From NCBI RefSeq assembly GCF_030817655.1, contig NZ_JAUSZM010000003.1, positions 9,610,001 to 9,674,000 of the forward strand: a DNA stretch of 64,000 nt, given 5' to 3'. The translations under genes were made by a program, and so were the position numbers. The stretch comes from Streptomyces sp. V4I2 (lineage in GTDB: Bacteria > Actinomycetota > Actinomycetes > Streptomycetales > Streptomycetaceae). Position 1 is the stretch's first letter. Each line of letters starts with the position of its first letter. The notes beneath the pieces are model-generated. The model was not told where the DNA came from and did no database searches. It worked only from the letters and a program-made list of their open reading frames with translations. Positions 15,971 to 23,844 of the stretch are shown in pieces.

Positions 15971-16531
15971 GTGTCGTCACCTGCGAACCACGTACTCAGG
16001 GAGCCGAGTCGGGCTGCGCCGGGAGCAGGTGGAGCGGACATGACCGGTCTTCCGCCGCGGCTCCGGCCGGTGGACCTCGGTGAACATCCGGCCTTGAGGC
16101 CCACGCCTCCGGGTGAGGCCACGGACTCCGCCGCGCTGCGCATCAGATGCAGCGGGGACGGGTTCGCCCTGGCCCGCACCTTCACCCGGGACACCTTGCG
16201 CTGCTGGTCCCTCGACCACCACAGCGACGACGCCGTCCTCGTGATCACCGAACTCGCCGCCAACGCCGTCGCCCACGCGGCGCCCCGGGCGCCCGCGGGC
16301 GAGACGGAGGTGTGGCTGGGGCTCCTGCTCGACCCCGCGCACGTGGTGCTCACCGTCTCCGACCCGGGTGACAACGTGCCCGAGTTCACCGGCGCCGACG
16401 CCACCGACCTGCGGGAGTACGGCCGAGGGCTGTGCATCGTCGACGCCCTGGCCGAGGAATGGGGCTGGACCCCCAAGCCCCCGGCCGGCAAGACCGTCTG
16501 GGCCAGGCTGTCGACCTGCCCTCCCCCCTGA
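15971..16531 (+). CDS. HATPase (anti-sigma-factor-type) ATP-binding protein, 186 aa
   Basis: The HATPase_c fold of the RsbW/AbaA type: VLVITELAANAVAHAAPRAP is the N-box with Glu, Asn and Ala/His, VVLTVSDPGDNVPEF is the G1 box and YGRGLCIVDALAEEWGWTPK the G2 box. Proteins of this form act as serine kinases/anti-sigma factors or ATP-binding partners of WhiJ-like regulators. GGGAG at 15961 sets the GTG start at 15971; the first 60 residues are low-complexity and may be disordered. It is divergent from the DUF397/XRE pair, completing the usual three-gene set. Confidence 0.88.
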   Translation: MSSPANHVLREPSRAAPGAGGADMTGLPPRLRPVDLGEHPALRPTPPGEATDSAALRIRCSGDGFALARTFTRDTLRCWSLDHHSDDAVLVITELAANAVAHAAPRAPAGETEVWLGLLLDPAHVVLTVSDPGDNVPEFTGADATDLREYGRGLCIVDALAEEWGWTPKPPAGKTVWARLSTCPPP

Positions 16532-16572
16532 GACCACCGTCCGACATGACCGCCGCGGAAAGGCCCCACGCC

Positions 16573-17118
16573 ATGCGCACCGCTCCGACGCACCGACCGA
16601 GCACCGAGCGCACCGACGACCACCTGCCGCCGACCGGAGTGGCCAGGACCACGCCCCTCATGGCGCTGGACCGGGTGCCGTGGCGGGACATCAAGGACTC
16701 CACCGGCTGCGCGGCCGCCATCCCCCTGCTCCTGAGCAGCGTCGCCTGGGGCGACCCCGAAACCGCCCGGGCCGCCCTCGCCGACCTGCGGATGCGCATC
16801 TGCCAGTACGGCTTCGTGGTGGAGCAGGCGACCGCCGCCACGGTCCCCTTCCTGTGGGAACTCGCCCAGCTTCCCCATGTGACCTGCCGCGCGGAGATCA
16901 TCCACTTGCTCAGGAGCATCGCGGACGCCCGGCAGTGGGAGTCCACGGCCGCCGTCTACCCCAAGCTGCTCAACCACCGCGAGAACCCCGTGGTGTGGGA
17001 GCGCGAGGCGCGGCAGGCCGTCCGCGACCGGCGCGGCGCCCTGCGGCGGCTCATGGCCGAGGAGGACACCGAGATCGCCCGGGCGACCACGGAACTGGCC
17101 CGCGCGCTCGGCGAGTGA
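16573..17118 (+). CDS. Conserved hypothetical helical protein, 181 aa
   Basis: A soluble protein whose middle looks like helical HEAT-type repeats: SSVAWGDPETARAALADLRM, GFVVEQATAATVPFLWELAQ and RAEIIHLLRSIADARQWEST are successive amphipathic helix pairs. It starts at ATG 16573, nine bases after GGAAAGG; an ATG 27 bases earlier is possible but has no clear ribosome site. It follows the HATPase gene by about 40 bp on the same strand and may be co-transcribed. No enzyme motif is visible. Similar proteins in Streptomyces are unassigned. Confidence 0.65.
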   Translation: MRTAPTHRPSTERTDDHLPPTGVARTTPLMALDRVPWRDIKDSTGCAAAIPLLLSSVAWGDPETARAALADLRMRICQYGFVVEQATAATVPFLWELAQLPHVTCRAEIIHLLRSIADARQWESTAAVYPKLLNHRENPVVWEREARQAVRDRRGALRRLMAEEDTEIARATTELARALGE

Positions 17119-17154
17119 CGACCGGTCCGCGAACTCGCGACCGTCCGCTGGCCG

Positions 17155-17209
17155 CAAGCGCCTTCCCCTGCCCGGTGTAGTCCGGGTCGGCAAGGGAAGA
17201 AAGCGCTTG
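17155..17209 (+). promoter_or_regulatory. Inverted repeat with LacI-like AAGCGCTT core upstream of the ABC exporter
   Basis: CAAGCGC at 17155-17161 pairs with GCGCTTG at 17203-17209, and TTCCC / GGGAA extends the arms. The right arm contains AAGCGCTT, the core of many LacI-family operators. The repeat ends 35 bp before the exporter ATG. It could be an operator or a leader-RNA hairpin; no LacI-type gene is present in the window. Confidence 0.4.
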
Positions 17210-17243
17210 CCCCAAGGACGGAAACCGGGAAGGACCACCGCCG

Positions 17244-19010
17244 ATGGCGTCGTCGCTCGAGAGACCCCTCGACCATCGCTACCGAGGCGAACACCCGATA
17301 CGCACCCTCGCCTACCTGTTCCACGCCGACCGCCGCCGCCTGGCGGCGGCGGTCGGCATCTTCACGGTCAAGCACAGCCCCGTGTGGCTGCTGCCGCTGA
17401 TCACCGCGTCCATCATCGACACCGTCGTCGAGCACCGGCCGATCTCCGAACTCTGGACGAGCACCGGGATCATCCTGTTCATCCTGCTGGTCAACTACCC
17501 GCTGCACATCCTCTACGTCCGCCTCCTGTACGGCAGCGTGCGCCGCATGGGCACCGGGCTGCGGTCCGCGCTGTGCACGCGCATGCAGCAGCTCTCCATC
17601 GGCTACCACTCCCGCGTCAGCGCCGGTGTGCTGCAGGCGAAGGTGGTGCGCGACGTCGAAACCGTCGAACAGATGGTGCAGCAGACCGCGGAGACCGGGC
17701 TCGGCGCCACCACCGTGCTCGTCGGCGGCCTGGTCATCATCGCCGTCCGCACACCGGAGTTCGTCCCCGTCTTCCTCGTCGTCGTGCCCGCCGCTGCCCT
17801 CGTCGTCGCCCGCCTCAGGTCCCGGCTGCGCACCCACAACGAGCACTTCCGCCACGAGGTGGAAACCCTCTCCTCACAGGTCACGGAGATGACCCGGCTC
17901 ATCCCGGTCACCCGCGCCCACGGCCTGGAGGGCAAGGCGCTGCGCCGCATGGACGGCACCCTGCACCGGGTCCTGACCTCCGGCATGCGCCTGGACCTCG
18001 TCAACGGCCGCTTCGGCTCGCTGTCCTGGGTCGTCCTCAACGTGGTCGGCGTGCTCGTCCTCGCGGGCGCCGCGCTGGTCTCGTACTACCGCGTCTGGGG
18101 CGTCACCGCCGGCGACGTCGTCATGCTCAGCGCCTTCCTGACCACCCTCACCAACTCCACGACAACGTTGGCAGGCCTCGCCCCGGTCATCACCAAGGGC
18201 CTTGAGTCCGTCCGCTCGGTCGGCGAGGTCCTCCAGGCACCCGAACTGGAGGACAACGCGGGCAAGGCCGAACTCATCGCGCTGCGCGGCGCCGTCACCT
18301 TCGAGGGCGTCGGCCACGCGTACGACAGCGGTCGGCCCGCCGTAAGGGACTTCACCCTGTCGGTCGCGGCCGGCGAGACCATCGCCCTGGTCGGCGCGTC
18401 CGGCGCGGGCAAGTCCACCGTCCTCAACCTCGTCATCGGCTTCATCCGGCCCACCTCGGGACGACTGCTGCTCGACGGCACCGACATGGACACCCTCGAC
18501 CTGCGCACATATCGCCGCTTCGTGTCGGTCGTGCCGCAGGAGTCGATCCTCTTCGACGGCACGATCCGCGAGAACGTCGCGTACGGCATGGACGACGCCG
18601 ACGAGAAGACGGTGCGGGCCGCTCTGCGCGACGCCAACGCGCTGGAGTTCGTCGACCGGCTGCCGCAAGGACTCGACACCCTGGTCGGCGAGCGCGGGGC
18701 CCGCCTCTCCGGCGGGCAGCGGCAGCGCCTGGCCATCGCCCGCGCCCTGATCCGCGACCCCAGGGTCCTGATCCTCGACGAGGCCACCTCGGCGCTGGAC
18801 ACCACGTCGGAGGCGCTGGTCCAGGAGGCGCTGGCTCGGCTGCTGACCGGCCGCACCACGTTCGTGGTCGCGCACCGCCTGTCCACCGTGCGCGGCGCGG
18901 ACCGCATCGTGGTGATGGGCGACGGTCGCATCCAGGAGATCGGCACGCACCAGGAACTCCTGCGCAGGGGAGGGGCGTACACGGCACTGCACAGCGGCCA
19001 GGTCGCCTGA
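17244..19010 (+). CDS. ABC exporter, fused membrane and ATPase domains, 588 aa
   Basis: A half-transporter of the type-1 exporter fold. Residues of about 30-315 contain six membrane helices (for example LWTSTGIILFILLVNYPLHI, GLGATTVLVGGLVIIAVRTP and VVLNVVGVLVLAGAALVSYY). The ATPase domain follows, with Walker A GASGAGKST, Q-loop VVPQESILFDGTIRENVAYG, signature LSGGQRQR, Walker B VLILDEATSALD and H-loop FVVAHRLSTV. It would work as a homodimer and export lipids, peptides or drugs; the cargo is unknown. It stands alone, behind an inverted repeat that may regulate it. Confidence 0.92.
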   Translation: MASSLERPLDHRYRGEHPIRTLAYLFHADRRRLAAAVGIFTVKHSPVWLLPLITASIIDTVVEHRPISELWTSTGIILFILLVNYPLHILYVRLLYGSVRRMGTGLRSALCTRMQQLSIGYHSRVSAGVLQAKVVRDVETVEQMVQQTAETGLGATTVLVGGLVIIAVRTPEFVPVFLVVVPAAALVVARLRSRLRTHNEHFRHEVETLSSQVTEMTRLIPVTRAHGLEGKALRRMDGTLHRVLTSGMRLDLVNGRFGSLSWVVLNVVGVLVLAGAALVSYYRVWGVTAGDVVMLSAFLTTLTNSTTTLAGLAPVITKGLESVRSVGEVLQAPELEDNAGKAELIALRGAVTFEGVGHAYDSGRPAVRDFTLSVAAGETIALVGASGAGKSTVLNLVIGFIRPTSGRLLLDGTDMDTLDLRTYRRFVSVVPQESILFDGTIRENVAYGMDDADEKTVRAALRDANALEFVDRLPQGLDTLVGERGARLSGGQRQRLAIARALIRDPRVLILDEATSALDTTSEALVQEALARLLTGRTTFVVAHRLSTVRGADRIVVMGDGRIQEIGTHQELLRRGGAYTALHSGQVA

Positions 19011-19157
19011 CGGCGCACGAGCCGCGGACTGCCGCGCACACGGGTCGTGCGCCGGAACGTAACAAAATCCCGCCAAATGCGCCCCCAATGGCCCCGAACA
19101 CGAATGGTCTTGCGCTGTTCGGGCATACGCAGCGAAAAATCGAGAGAGGGGCGCTAC

Positions 19158-19412
19158 GTGCTCGTTCCGGACCCGAAGGTCGTCAGGAAGCTGCTGACTC
19201 GCTACGCATCGCTGCGTATCGCTCAGGCGGAGAGGGAAAGGGAGGCCACGGCACGGGAACTGGAGGACGTCAGCTACACGCTGTGCGTGATGATGGGCAC
19301 CACCGACATCCATGACGCGGTCGGCAAGGCGGACGCCCTGCTCGCCGAGGCCGGGCGCACGCCGGCCACCACCGACCCGGACGGGGAGAACGGTCTGCGG
19401 CTCGCGGTGTGA
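19158..19412 (+). CDS. DUF5133-type small protein, 84 aa
   Basis: A short soluble protein with the DUF5133 pattern: an N-terminal VLVPDPKVVRKLLTRYASLR helix followed by ARELEDVSYTLCVMMGTTDI, where E-D-x-x-Y-T-L-C-V-x-M-G is the family core. The GTG start at 19158 has GAGAGGGG upstream. Function is not known. It lies about 150 bp after the exporter and converges on the GlxA-like regulator. Confidence 0.75.
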   Translation: MLVPDPKVVRKLLTRYASLRIAQAEREREATARELEDVSYTLCVMMGTTDIHDAVGKADALLAEAGRTPATTDPDGENGLRLAV

Positions 19413-19439
19413 GGCCGTACCGTCCCGGCGGCCGGCCGG

Positions 19440-20414
19440 CTAGGAGCGTGCCGCCGGGACGGCGTCCGTCTTTCCGTGGAAGGCGGCGCGGTAGGCCTGC
19501 GGGGTGGTGCCGACCACCCGGCGGAACCGTTCGCGGAACGCGGTGGGCGAACCGAACCCCGCCTGCCGCGCGATCCGTTCCACCGGGTGGTCGCTGTTCT
19601 CCAGCAGGTACTGGGCACGCCGGACCCGCGCCCGCAGCAGCCACTGCAAGGGCGTGGTGCCCGTCTGTTCGCGGAACCGACGGCTGAAGGTGCGCTCGCT
19701 CATTCCCGTGCGGGCCGCCAGCACCGCCAGGGTGATCTTGTCGGCGAGGTGGTCCTCGATCCATTCCAGGAGCGGTTCGAGGGTCGAGCCCCGCGGCACC
19801 GGCGGGAACTCGTGCACGATGAACTGGGCCTGCCCGCCCTCCCGTTCCAGCGGCATGACCGACATCCGGGCGGAGTGCGCGGCGACGGCCGAGCCCAGGT
19901 CCCGGCGGATCATGTGCAGGCACATGTCCATGGCCGCGGCGGCCCCGGCCGACGTCAGGATCTGCCCGTTGTCGACGTACAGCACGTCCGGCCGCACGTC
20001 GACGCGCGGAAAACGGCGGGCCAGCGCGTCGGCGGCCACCCAGTGCGTGGTGGCGCCGAGCCCGTCCAGCAGCCCGGCCTCCGCCAGCACGAAGGCCCCC
20101 ACGCACACGGACGCGATCCGCGTCCCGGCCTCGGCGGCCCTCCGCAGCGCCGCCAGTACGGCGGCGGAGGGCGGCCCGGCCTCCTCGGAGCAGCCCGGCA
20201 CGATGATCGTGTCGGCGTCCGCCAGCGCCTGAAGCCCCCACTCGACCCGCAGGCCGAAACCACCGTCGGAACGCACCTCTGGTGACTCCGCGCACAGGCG
20301 CACCCGGTACGGACGGCGCCCGTCTGGCAGCCGGGTCCAGTCGAACACCGTCATGGGCGCCGCCATGTCGAACGGCACCACATGGTCGAGAGCCAGAATC
20401 GCCACAGTGTGCAT
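19440..20414 (-). CDS. GlxA/FtrA-type transcriptional activator: DJ-1/PfpI domain plus AraC HTH, 324 aa
   Basis: Residues of about 1-170 form a DJ-1/PfpI-like domain, with the nucleophile-elbow region TRIASVCVGAFVLAEAGLLD and GATTHWVAADALARRFPRVD typical of the GlxA group. Residues of about 215-320 carry two AraC-type HTH motifs (LAVLAARTGMSERTFSRRFR and VERIARQAGFGSPTAFRERF, ending FRRVVGTTPQAYRAAF). These regulators sense metabolites and activate neighbouring genes. The ATG at 20414 gives MHTVAILALDHVVPFDMAAP, the usual N-terminus; a GTG three codons earlier is possible. The divergent neighbour at 20609 is a small membrane protein. Confidence 0.88.
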   Translation of the reverse strand: MHTVAILALDHVVPFDMAAPMTVFDWTRLPDGRRPYRVRLCAESPEVRSDGGFGLRVEWGLQALADADTIIVPGCSEEAGPPSAAVLAALRRAAEAGTRIASVCVGAFVLAEAGLLDGLGATTHWVAADALARRFPRVDVRPDVLYVDNGQILTSAGAAAAMDMCLHMIRRDLGSAVAAHSARMSVMPLEREGGQAQFIVHEFPPVPRGSTLEPLLEWIEDHLADKITLAVLAARTGMSERTFSRRFREQTGTTPLQWLLRARVRRAQYLLENSDHPVERIARQAGFGSPTAFRERFRRVVGTTPQAYRAAFHGKTDAVPAARS

Positions 20415-20608
20415 GACCGCCACGATAGGCGGATTCCCGCCAGGGCCATAAACTCCTGCTGAGCGAGGAAGCCGCCCGGGTGGGCCCCTGAACAGGGCGT
20501 TGGCGGGAATCCGTTGGAACCTGTCGTTTCCGCCCCTGTGTGATCACTCGCAGGTTTCCTAGGTTGGGCGGGCACCGTCGACCGCAGCACCGAAGGGCAC
20601 CCCACCCG

Positions 20609-21079
20609 ATGACCAAGTTCCTGCTGACCCTGCACGTCCTGGCCGCCATCGTCGCCGTCGGCCCCGTCACCGTCGCGGCCAGCATGTTCCCGCCCGCCGC
20701 GAGACGCGTCCGGGTGGACGCGGACCGACCCGACGCGGCGGGGATCGGCACCGTACGGCTGCTGCACCGCATCTGCCGCGTCTACTCCGGCATCGGCCTG
20801 GCGGTCCCCCTCCTCGGATTCGCCACCGCGGCCGCGATGGGCGTCCTGGGCGACGGCTGGCTCACCACGTCCATGGCCCTGACCGCCGCGGCCGCCGGCG
20901 TCCTGGTCGCCTTCGTGCTGCCCCGCCAGGAGGAACTCCTCGGCGAGCTCACCGAGCACAGGGCCGTCGAGCGCAGCGGCACGGTCCAACTCGCCATGTT
21001 CACCGGCGTCTTCAACCTGCTGTGGGCGACCGTCACCGTCCTCATGATCGTCCGGCCCGGCTCCACGACCGGGGCCTGA
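20609..21079 (+). CDS. DUF2269-like integral membrane protein, 156 aa
   Basis: Four hydrophobic helices are visible: TKFLLTLHVLAAIVAVGPVT, YSGIGLAVPLLGFATAAAMG, TSMALTAAAAGVLVAFVLPR and VQLAMFTGVFNLLWATVTVL. The opening LTLHVLAAIVAVGPVTVA with its His in the first helix is the usual start of DUF2269-type membrane proteins. No cofactor motif beyond that His is clear. It is divergent from the GlxA-like regulator, which could control it. Confidence 0.75.
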   Translation: MTKFLLTLHVLAAIVAVGPVTVAASMFPPAARRVRVDADRPDAAGIGTVRLLHRICRVYSGIGLAVPLLGFATAAAMGVLGDGWLTTSMALTAAAAGVLVAFVLPRQEELLGELTEHRAVERSGTVQLAMFTGVFNLLWATVTVLMIVRPGSTTGA

Positions 21080-21206
21080 GCCGCTAACGGCAACCGGCGT
21101 TGACGTCAAGCCCTCCAACGGAATGTGCGTGTCGGTGTGTGGGGGCGCCTACACTCGACAGTCGTGCCCAAGTGCATGGGCCATGACACGAAAGGCGCGT
21201 TGACGG

Positions 21207-21434
21207 GTGTTCCAGGATTCCCCCATCTACGACCGGCTCGTCGCGGAGCGCGGCGACGTTCCCGCCCAGGTACGCAGGGAGGCCGAGCGGGTGACCAGGG
21301 AGCTGGAGTACGTCATGCGCCCGCTGCAGTCCTCCCTCGGCCCTTCCCTCGGTTCCTCCCTCCCCACCGACCGTCAGGCCGCCCCGGGCGCGGGCTGGCA
21401 GCGAGCGGCCCTGCCCGGCCCGCGGTCCTACTGA
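21207..21434 (+). CDS. Small hypothetical protein, 75 aa
   Basis: The first 45 residues (VFQDSPIYDRLVAERGDVPA then QVRREAERVTRELEYVM) form a charged helix typical of small conserved Streptomyces proteins; the rest is Ser/Pro-rich and probably unstructured. It starts with GTG at 21207 and ends eight bases before the convergent tgmB gene. No motif suggests a function. Confidence 0.6.
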   Translation: MFQDSPIYDRLVAERGDVPAQVRREAERVTRELEYVMRPLQSSLGPSLGSSLPTDRQAAPGAGWQRAALPGPRSY

Positions 21435-21441
21435 CCCGGAC

Positions 21442-22425
21442 TCAGCGCACCGCCGAGTCGACGCCGTTGACGCGGGCCCGCGGCTGTGGGCCGGGTCGGG
21501 CGAGCCACTCGGCGACGCTGAGGGCTATCGGCTGGCCCGTGTCCACCTCGACGAAGCCGAACTGCCCCGACTGGTTGCACTCCAGGAACCACCACATCCC
21601 GTCCGCGTCCTCCGCGAAGTCGAAAGCGCCGTAGGCCAGTTCGGCGTCACTGAGGTACGCCCGGACCGCCGCGGCGACGCGCGGCGGGACCTCGACGGGA
21701 CGCCAGGGCGCGGTGCTCTGCGCGAAGCGGACGTCCACCGCGTCGGGGTCCGCGTCCTCGGCGACGGCCTTGCGCGCGGCCAGCATCCGCTCGCCCACGA
21801 CGGTCAGGCGGATGTCGGCCCGCTTGGCGACCCGCCGTTGCAACAGCGTCGGACCGAACGCGACGGCCGAGAAGTCGGTGTCCGGGGCGACCCGGCTGGT
21901 CGGCACCGCCCGGGGCGGGTCCTGCGGATGCGCACCGGACACCGGCTTGACCACCAGGTCCGGGTAGCGATCCGCGAACTCACGGGCGGCCTGCGGAAAC
22001 GTGGTGATCAGCGTGGCGGGCACAGGCAGCCCGCAGCGCTGCGCGAGCCGGAGCTGCCAGGGCTTGTGGCGGGCCCGGCGCGCGGCGTCGGGATGGTTCA
22101 TCCAGCGCGCGCCGCAGCCACGAAGCATGCCGTAGAGGGCCTGCGAGGCCTCCTCGGTCAGCCAGGCGGAGGGCGCGGCCGCCCGCGCGGCCGGGACGCC
22201 CGGCCTGCGCACCCAGATGGACCGCAGCCCGTCGATGCTCACGAGGCGCCCCCCGGACGACAGATGGCCCCGGAACGCGCCGTGCACGAACTCGCCGGAC
22301 AGCGCCACCCTGCCGGTCAGGTCGGCAGGGTCGAGCCGCACCACCGGAACCCCCGTCGCGTTGAGGTGCACGACCACCATGTCGGCGGTCACGTCCTCTT
22401 CGCTGGTCAGAATCAACACGGTCAT
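21442..22425 (-). CDS. tgmB: ATP-grasp ribosomal peptide maturase (TgmB-type graspetide ligase), 327 aa
   Basis: An ATP-grasp enzyme that would form omega-ester or omega-amide cross-links between side chains of a precursor peptide. The N-terminus MTVLILTSEEDVTADMVVVH matches the TgmB/MvdD group. The ATP-grasp core includes RARHKPWQLRLAQRCGLPVP, the Lys-containing DLVVKPVSGAHPQDPP, LLQRRVAKRADIRLTVVGER and the metal-binding end AFDFAEDADGMWWFLECNQS. The precursor gene tgmA lies directly upstream with a 16-bp gap, so the two are co-transcribed. A methyltransferase often seen beside such pairs is absent here. Confidence 0.9.
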   Translation of the reverse strand: MTVLILTSEEDVTADMVVVHLNATGVPVVRLDPADLTGRVALSGEFVHGAFRGHLSSGGRLVSIDGLRSIWVRRPGVPAARAAAPSAWLTEEASQALYGMLRGCGARWMNHPDAARRARHKPWQLRLAQRCGLPVPATLITTFPQAAREFADRYPDLVVKPVSGAHPQDPPRAVPTSRVAPDTDFSAVAFGPTLLQRRVAKRADIRLTVVGERMLAARKAVAEDADPDAVDVRFAQSTAPWRPVEVPPRVAAAVRAYLSDAELAYGAFDFAEDADGMWWFLECNQSGQFGFVEVDTGQPIALSVAEWLARPGPQPRARVNGVDSAVR

Positions 22426-22441
22426 ATCGGACGGACCGCGT

Positions 22442-22633
22442 TCAGTCGTCGAAGTGCGTCTTGGAGCCCGCGGTGGAGGTCGTGGTCCCCAGTTCCCTCA
22501 TCAGGCCGTGGTCGCGGGCGGCGATCCGCCCGTCGAAAAGCACGTTCAACTGCAGTCCGGAGTCATAGACGTACGGAGTGGTGGCTTCCAACTCCGCTGC
22601 CGGACGTGCGTAGTTGAGCGCGAACGGTTCCAT
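22442..22633 (-). CDS. tgmA: ATP-grasp-modified RiPP precursor peptide (graspetide), 63 aa
   Basis: A 63-residue peptide beginning MEPFALNYARPAAELEATTP. The leader has the family's PFALNYARP-like recognition stretch, then YVYDSGLQLNVLFDGRIAAR, and the C-terminal core region reads GTTTSTAGSKTHFDD. The core holds four Thr/Ser donors and a terminal Asp pair, fitting side-chain ester formation by the adjacent TgmB. The final SKTHFDD is typical of this group in Streptomyces. No protease or exporter gene is adjacent; the ABC exporter at 17.2 kb is a distant and unproven candidate. The ATG at 22633 is preceded by a GAGGGAGA ribosome site. Confidence 0.85.
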   Translation of the reverse strand: MEPFALNYARPAAELEATTPYVYDSGLQLNVLFDGRIAARDHGLMRELGTTTSTAGSKTHFDD

Positions 22634-22751
22634 CGTCTCTCCCTCGCCGGTACTGCTCGATCAAACGACGGTCGCCCCGCGGCCTCGCTCGGTCCGCCGA
22701 CTTCCTCGGGCTTCCAGAGACTTATACGAATCGAACGGGTGATTGGTTTCC

Positions 22752-23057
22752 TTACGGTGCGTAGTCATGGCCCGGGCGGACTTCTTGCTCGCGTCCGCCG
22801 GGGGAGGCGCGCAGGGTGCGCAGCGCCAGGAGCAGTACGCCGATGTCGTCCAGGTACACCGGGTCGGGCAACAGGTCGGTCGGCAGCACGAAGTACAGCA
22901 GCGCGCCCCAGAAGACCCAGCGCGGCCCGGTCGGCAGTCCCGCCCGCCGCAGACTGCGCCGGGCCCGCACCAGCCGCACCAATAGCGTCACCGCGACGGC
23001 CAGTAGCAGAGCCGCCAGTACCGCGGCGACGACGATCACCGTTGTGGTCGAGTCCAC
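22752..23057 (-). CDS. DUF1232 membrane protein, 101 aa
   Basis: One N-terminal membrane helix (TVIVVAAVLAALLLAVAVTL) is followed by a basic stretch and the DUF1232 motif VFWGALLYFVLPTDLLPDPV, with the conserved Y-x-x-x-P-x-D-L-x-P-D, then YLDDIGVLLLALRTL. The domain is found in small membrane proteins of unknown role. GGAGGAGG before the GTG at 23057 supports this start over a longer reading to 23153. It is on the same strand as the tgm genes but upstream of them by about 120 bp. Confidence 0.78.
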   Translation of the reverse strand: MDSTTTVIVVAAVLAALLLAVAVTLLVRLVRARRSLRRAGLPTGPRWVFWGALLYFVLPTDLLPDPVYLDDIGVLLLALRTLRASPGGREQEVRPGHDYAP

Positions 23058-23272
23058 GGCCCGCCCCCTCCTCCAGCGGGCGGCAGTGCGCGCCCGTCCC
23101 TTGTCGGATTCCCGGTTACGGCCCCGGTATGGCCTGCCGAACGCGGCGCTCATACCTGTGGGTCACCCGAGTGGCACGCGGCGCCGGAGGCGCCTAGTAA
23201 TTGGTCACCGTAACGTCGCCCATCGCACATCGGTGGCGCAGGAGCGACCGCATCCTTCCCCTGGAGCCGAGG

Positions 23273-23764
23273 ATGACGATCCGTCCATCAGACCACTTGG
23301 CCGGTCCGCGGGCCGCCCGCGCCCCGGGCCAGACCCTGCGGCCGACGTCCTGGCCGGCCCGGCTCGCCGCGCTCGCCCTGGTCGTCTGCGGACTGCTCGG
23401 CTTCCCGCCGCACCGGGACGGCGAGTCCCTGCGCGTCTACGGCTTCGCCCTCGGCGTGTCGGTTCTCTGCCTGGCCCTGGGGCTGCTGCTGACGATGCGG
23501 CCCGCCGTGCCGGTGCTCGTCGCGGCGGTGCTGGTGCCGGCGGGGGTGGCCGCGGCCCAGTTGTTCGAGAACCGGTTCCACTCGGCGGGGCTCTCCCGGG
23601 CCATGGACCTCTCCCTCGCCCCGGACTGGCTCGTCGGTACGGCCGCCGTGTGCGCGTCCCTGGCCGCCCTCACCGCCCTGCTCGCCCGCCTGGCGGTGCC
23701 GCAGTCCCACCGGAGCGTCCCGGCGGAACGGCAGATGGCCGGGGCGAGCCGCGTCGCCGACTGA
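23273..23764 (+). CDS. Small integral membrane protein, 163 aa
   Basis: Three or four hydrophobic segments are evident: ARLAALALVVCGLLGFPPHR, YGFALGVSVLCLALGLLLTM, AVPVLVAAVLVPAGVAAAQL and LVGTAAVCASLAALTALLAR. Both tails are polar and face the cytoplasm or are disordered. No family is recognised with certainty. The ATG at 23273 follows GGAGCCGAGG. It converges on the 381-residue hypothetical protein. Confidence 0.6.
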   Translation: MTIRPSDHLAGPRAARAPGQTLRPTSWPARLAALALVVCGLLGFPPHRDGESLRVYGFALGVSVLCLALGLLLTMRPAVPVLVAAVLVPAGVAAAQLFENRFHSAGLSRAMDLSLAPDWLVGTAAVCASLAALTALLARLAVPQSHRSVPAERQMAGASRVAD

Positions 23765-23844
23765 CCCCGAACCCACCCGCCGCGCACCCCTCACGGACGC
23801 GGAACGCCTCGCCCCGGAGCCCGACGCCGACCGTCTCCCGTTCG

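Noticed and set aside
20490..20535. Possible third TnpB end (reads GSNGFPPT on the minus strand)
   Set aside because: Only a short stretch resembles the right end of the element, and the diagnostic hairpin is missing.
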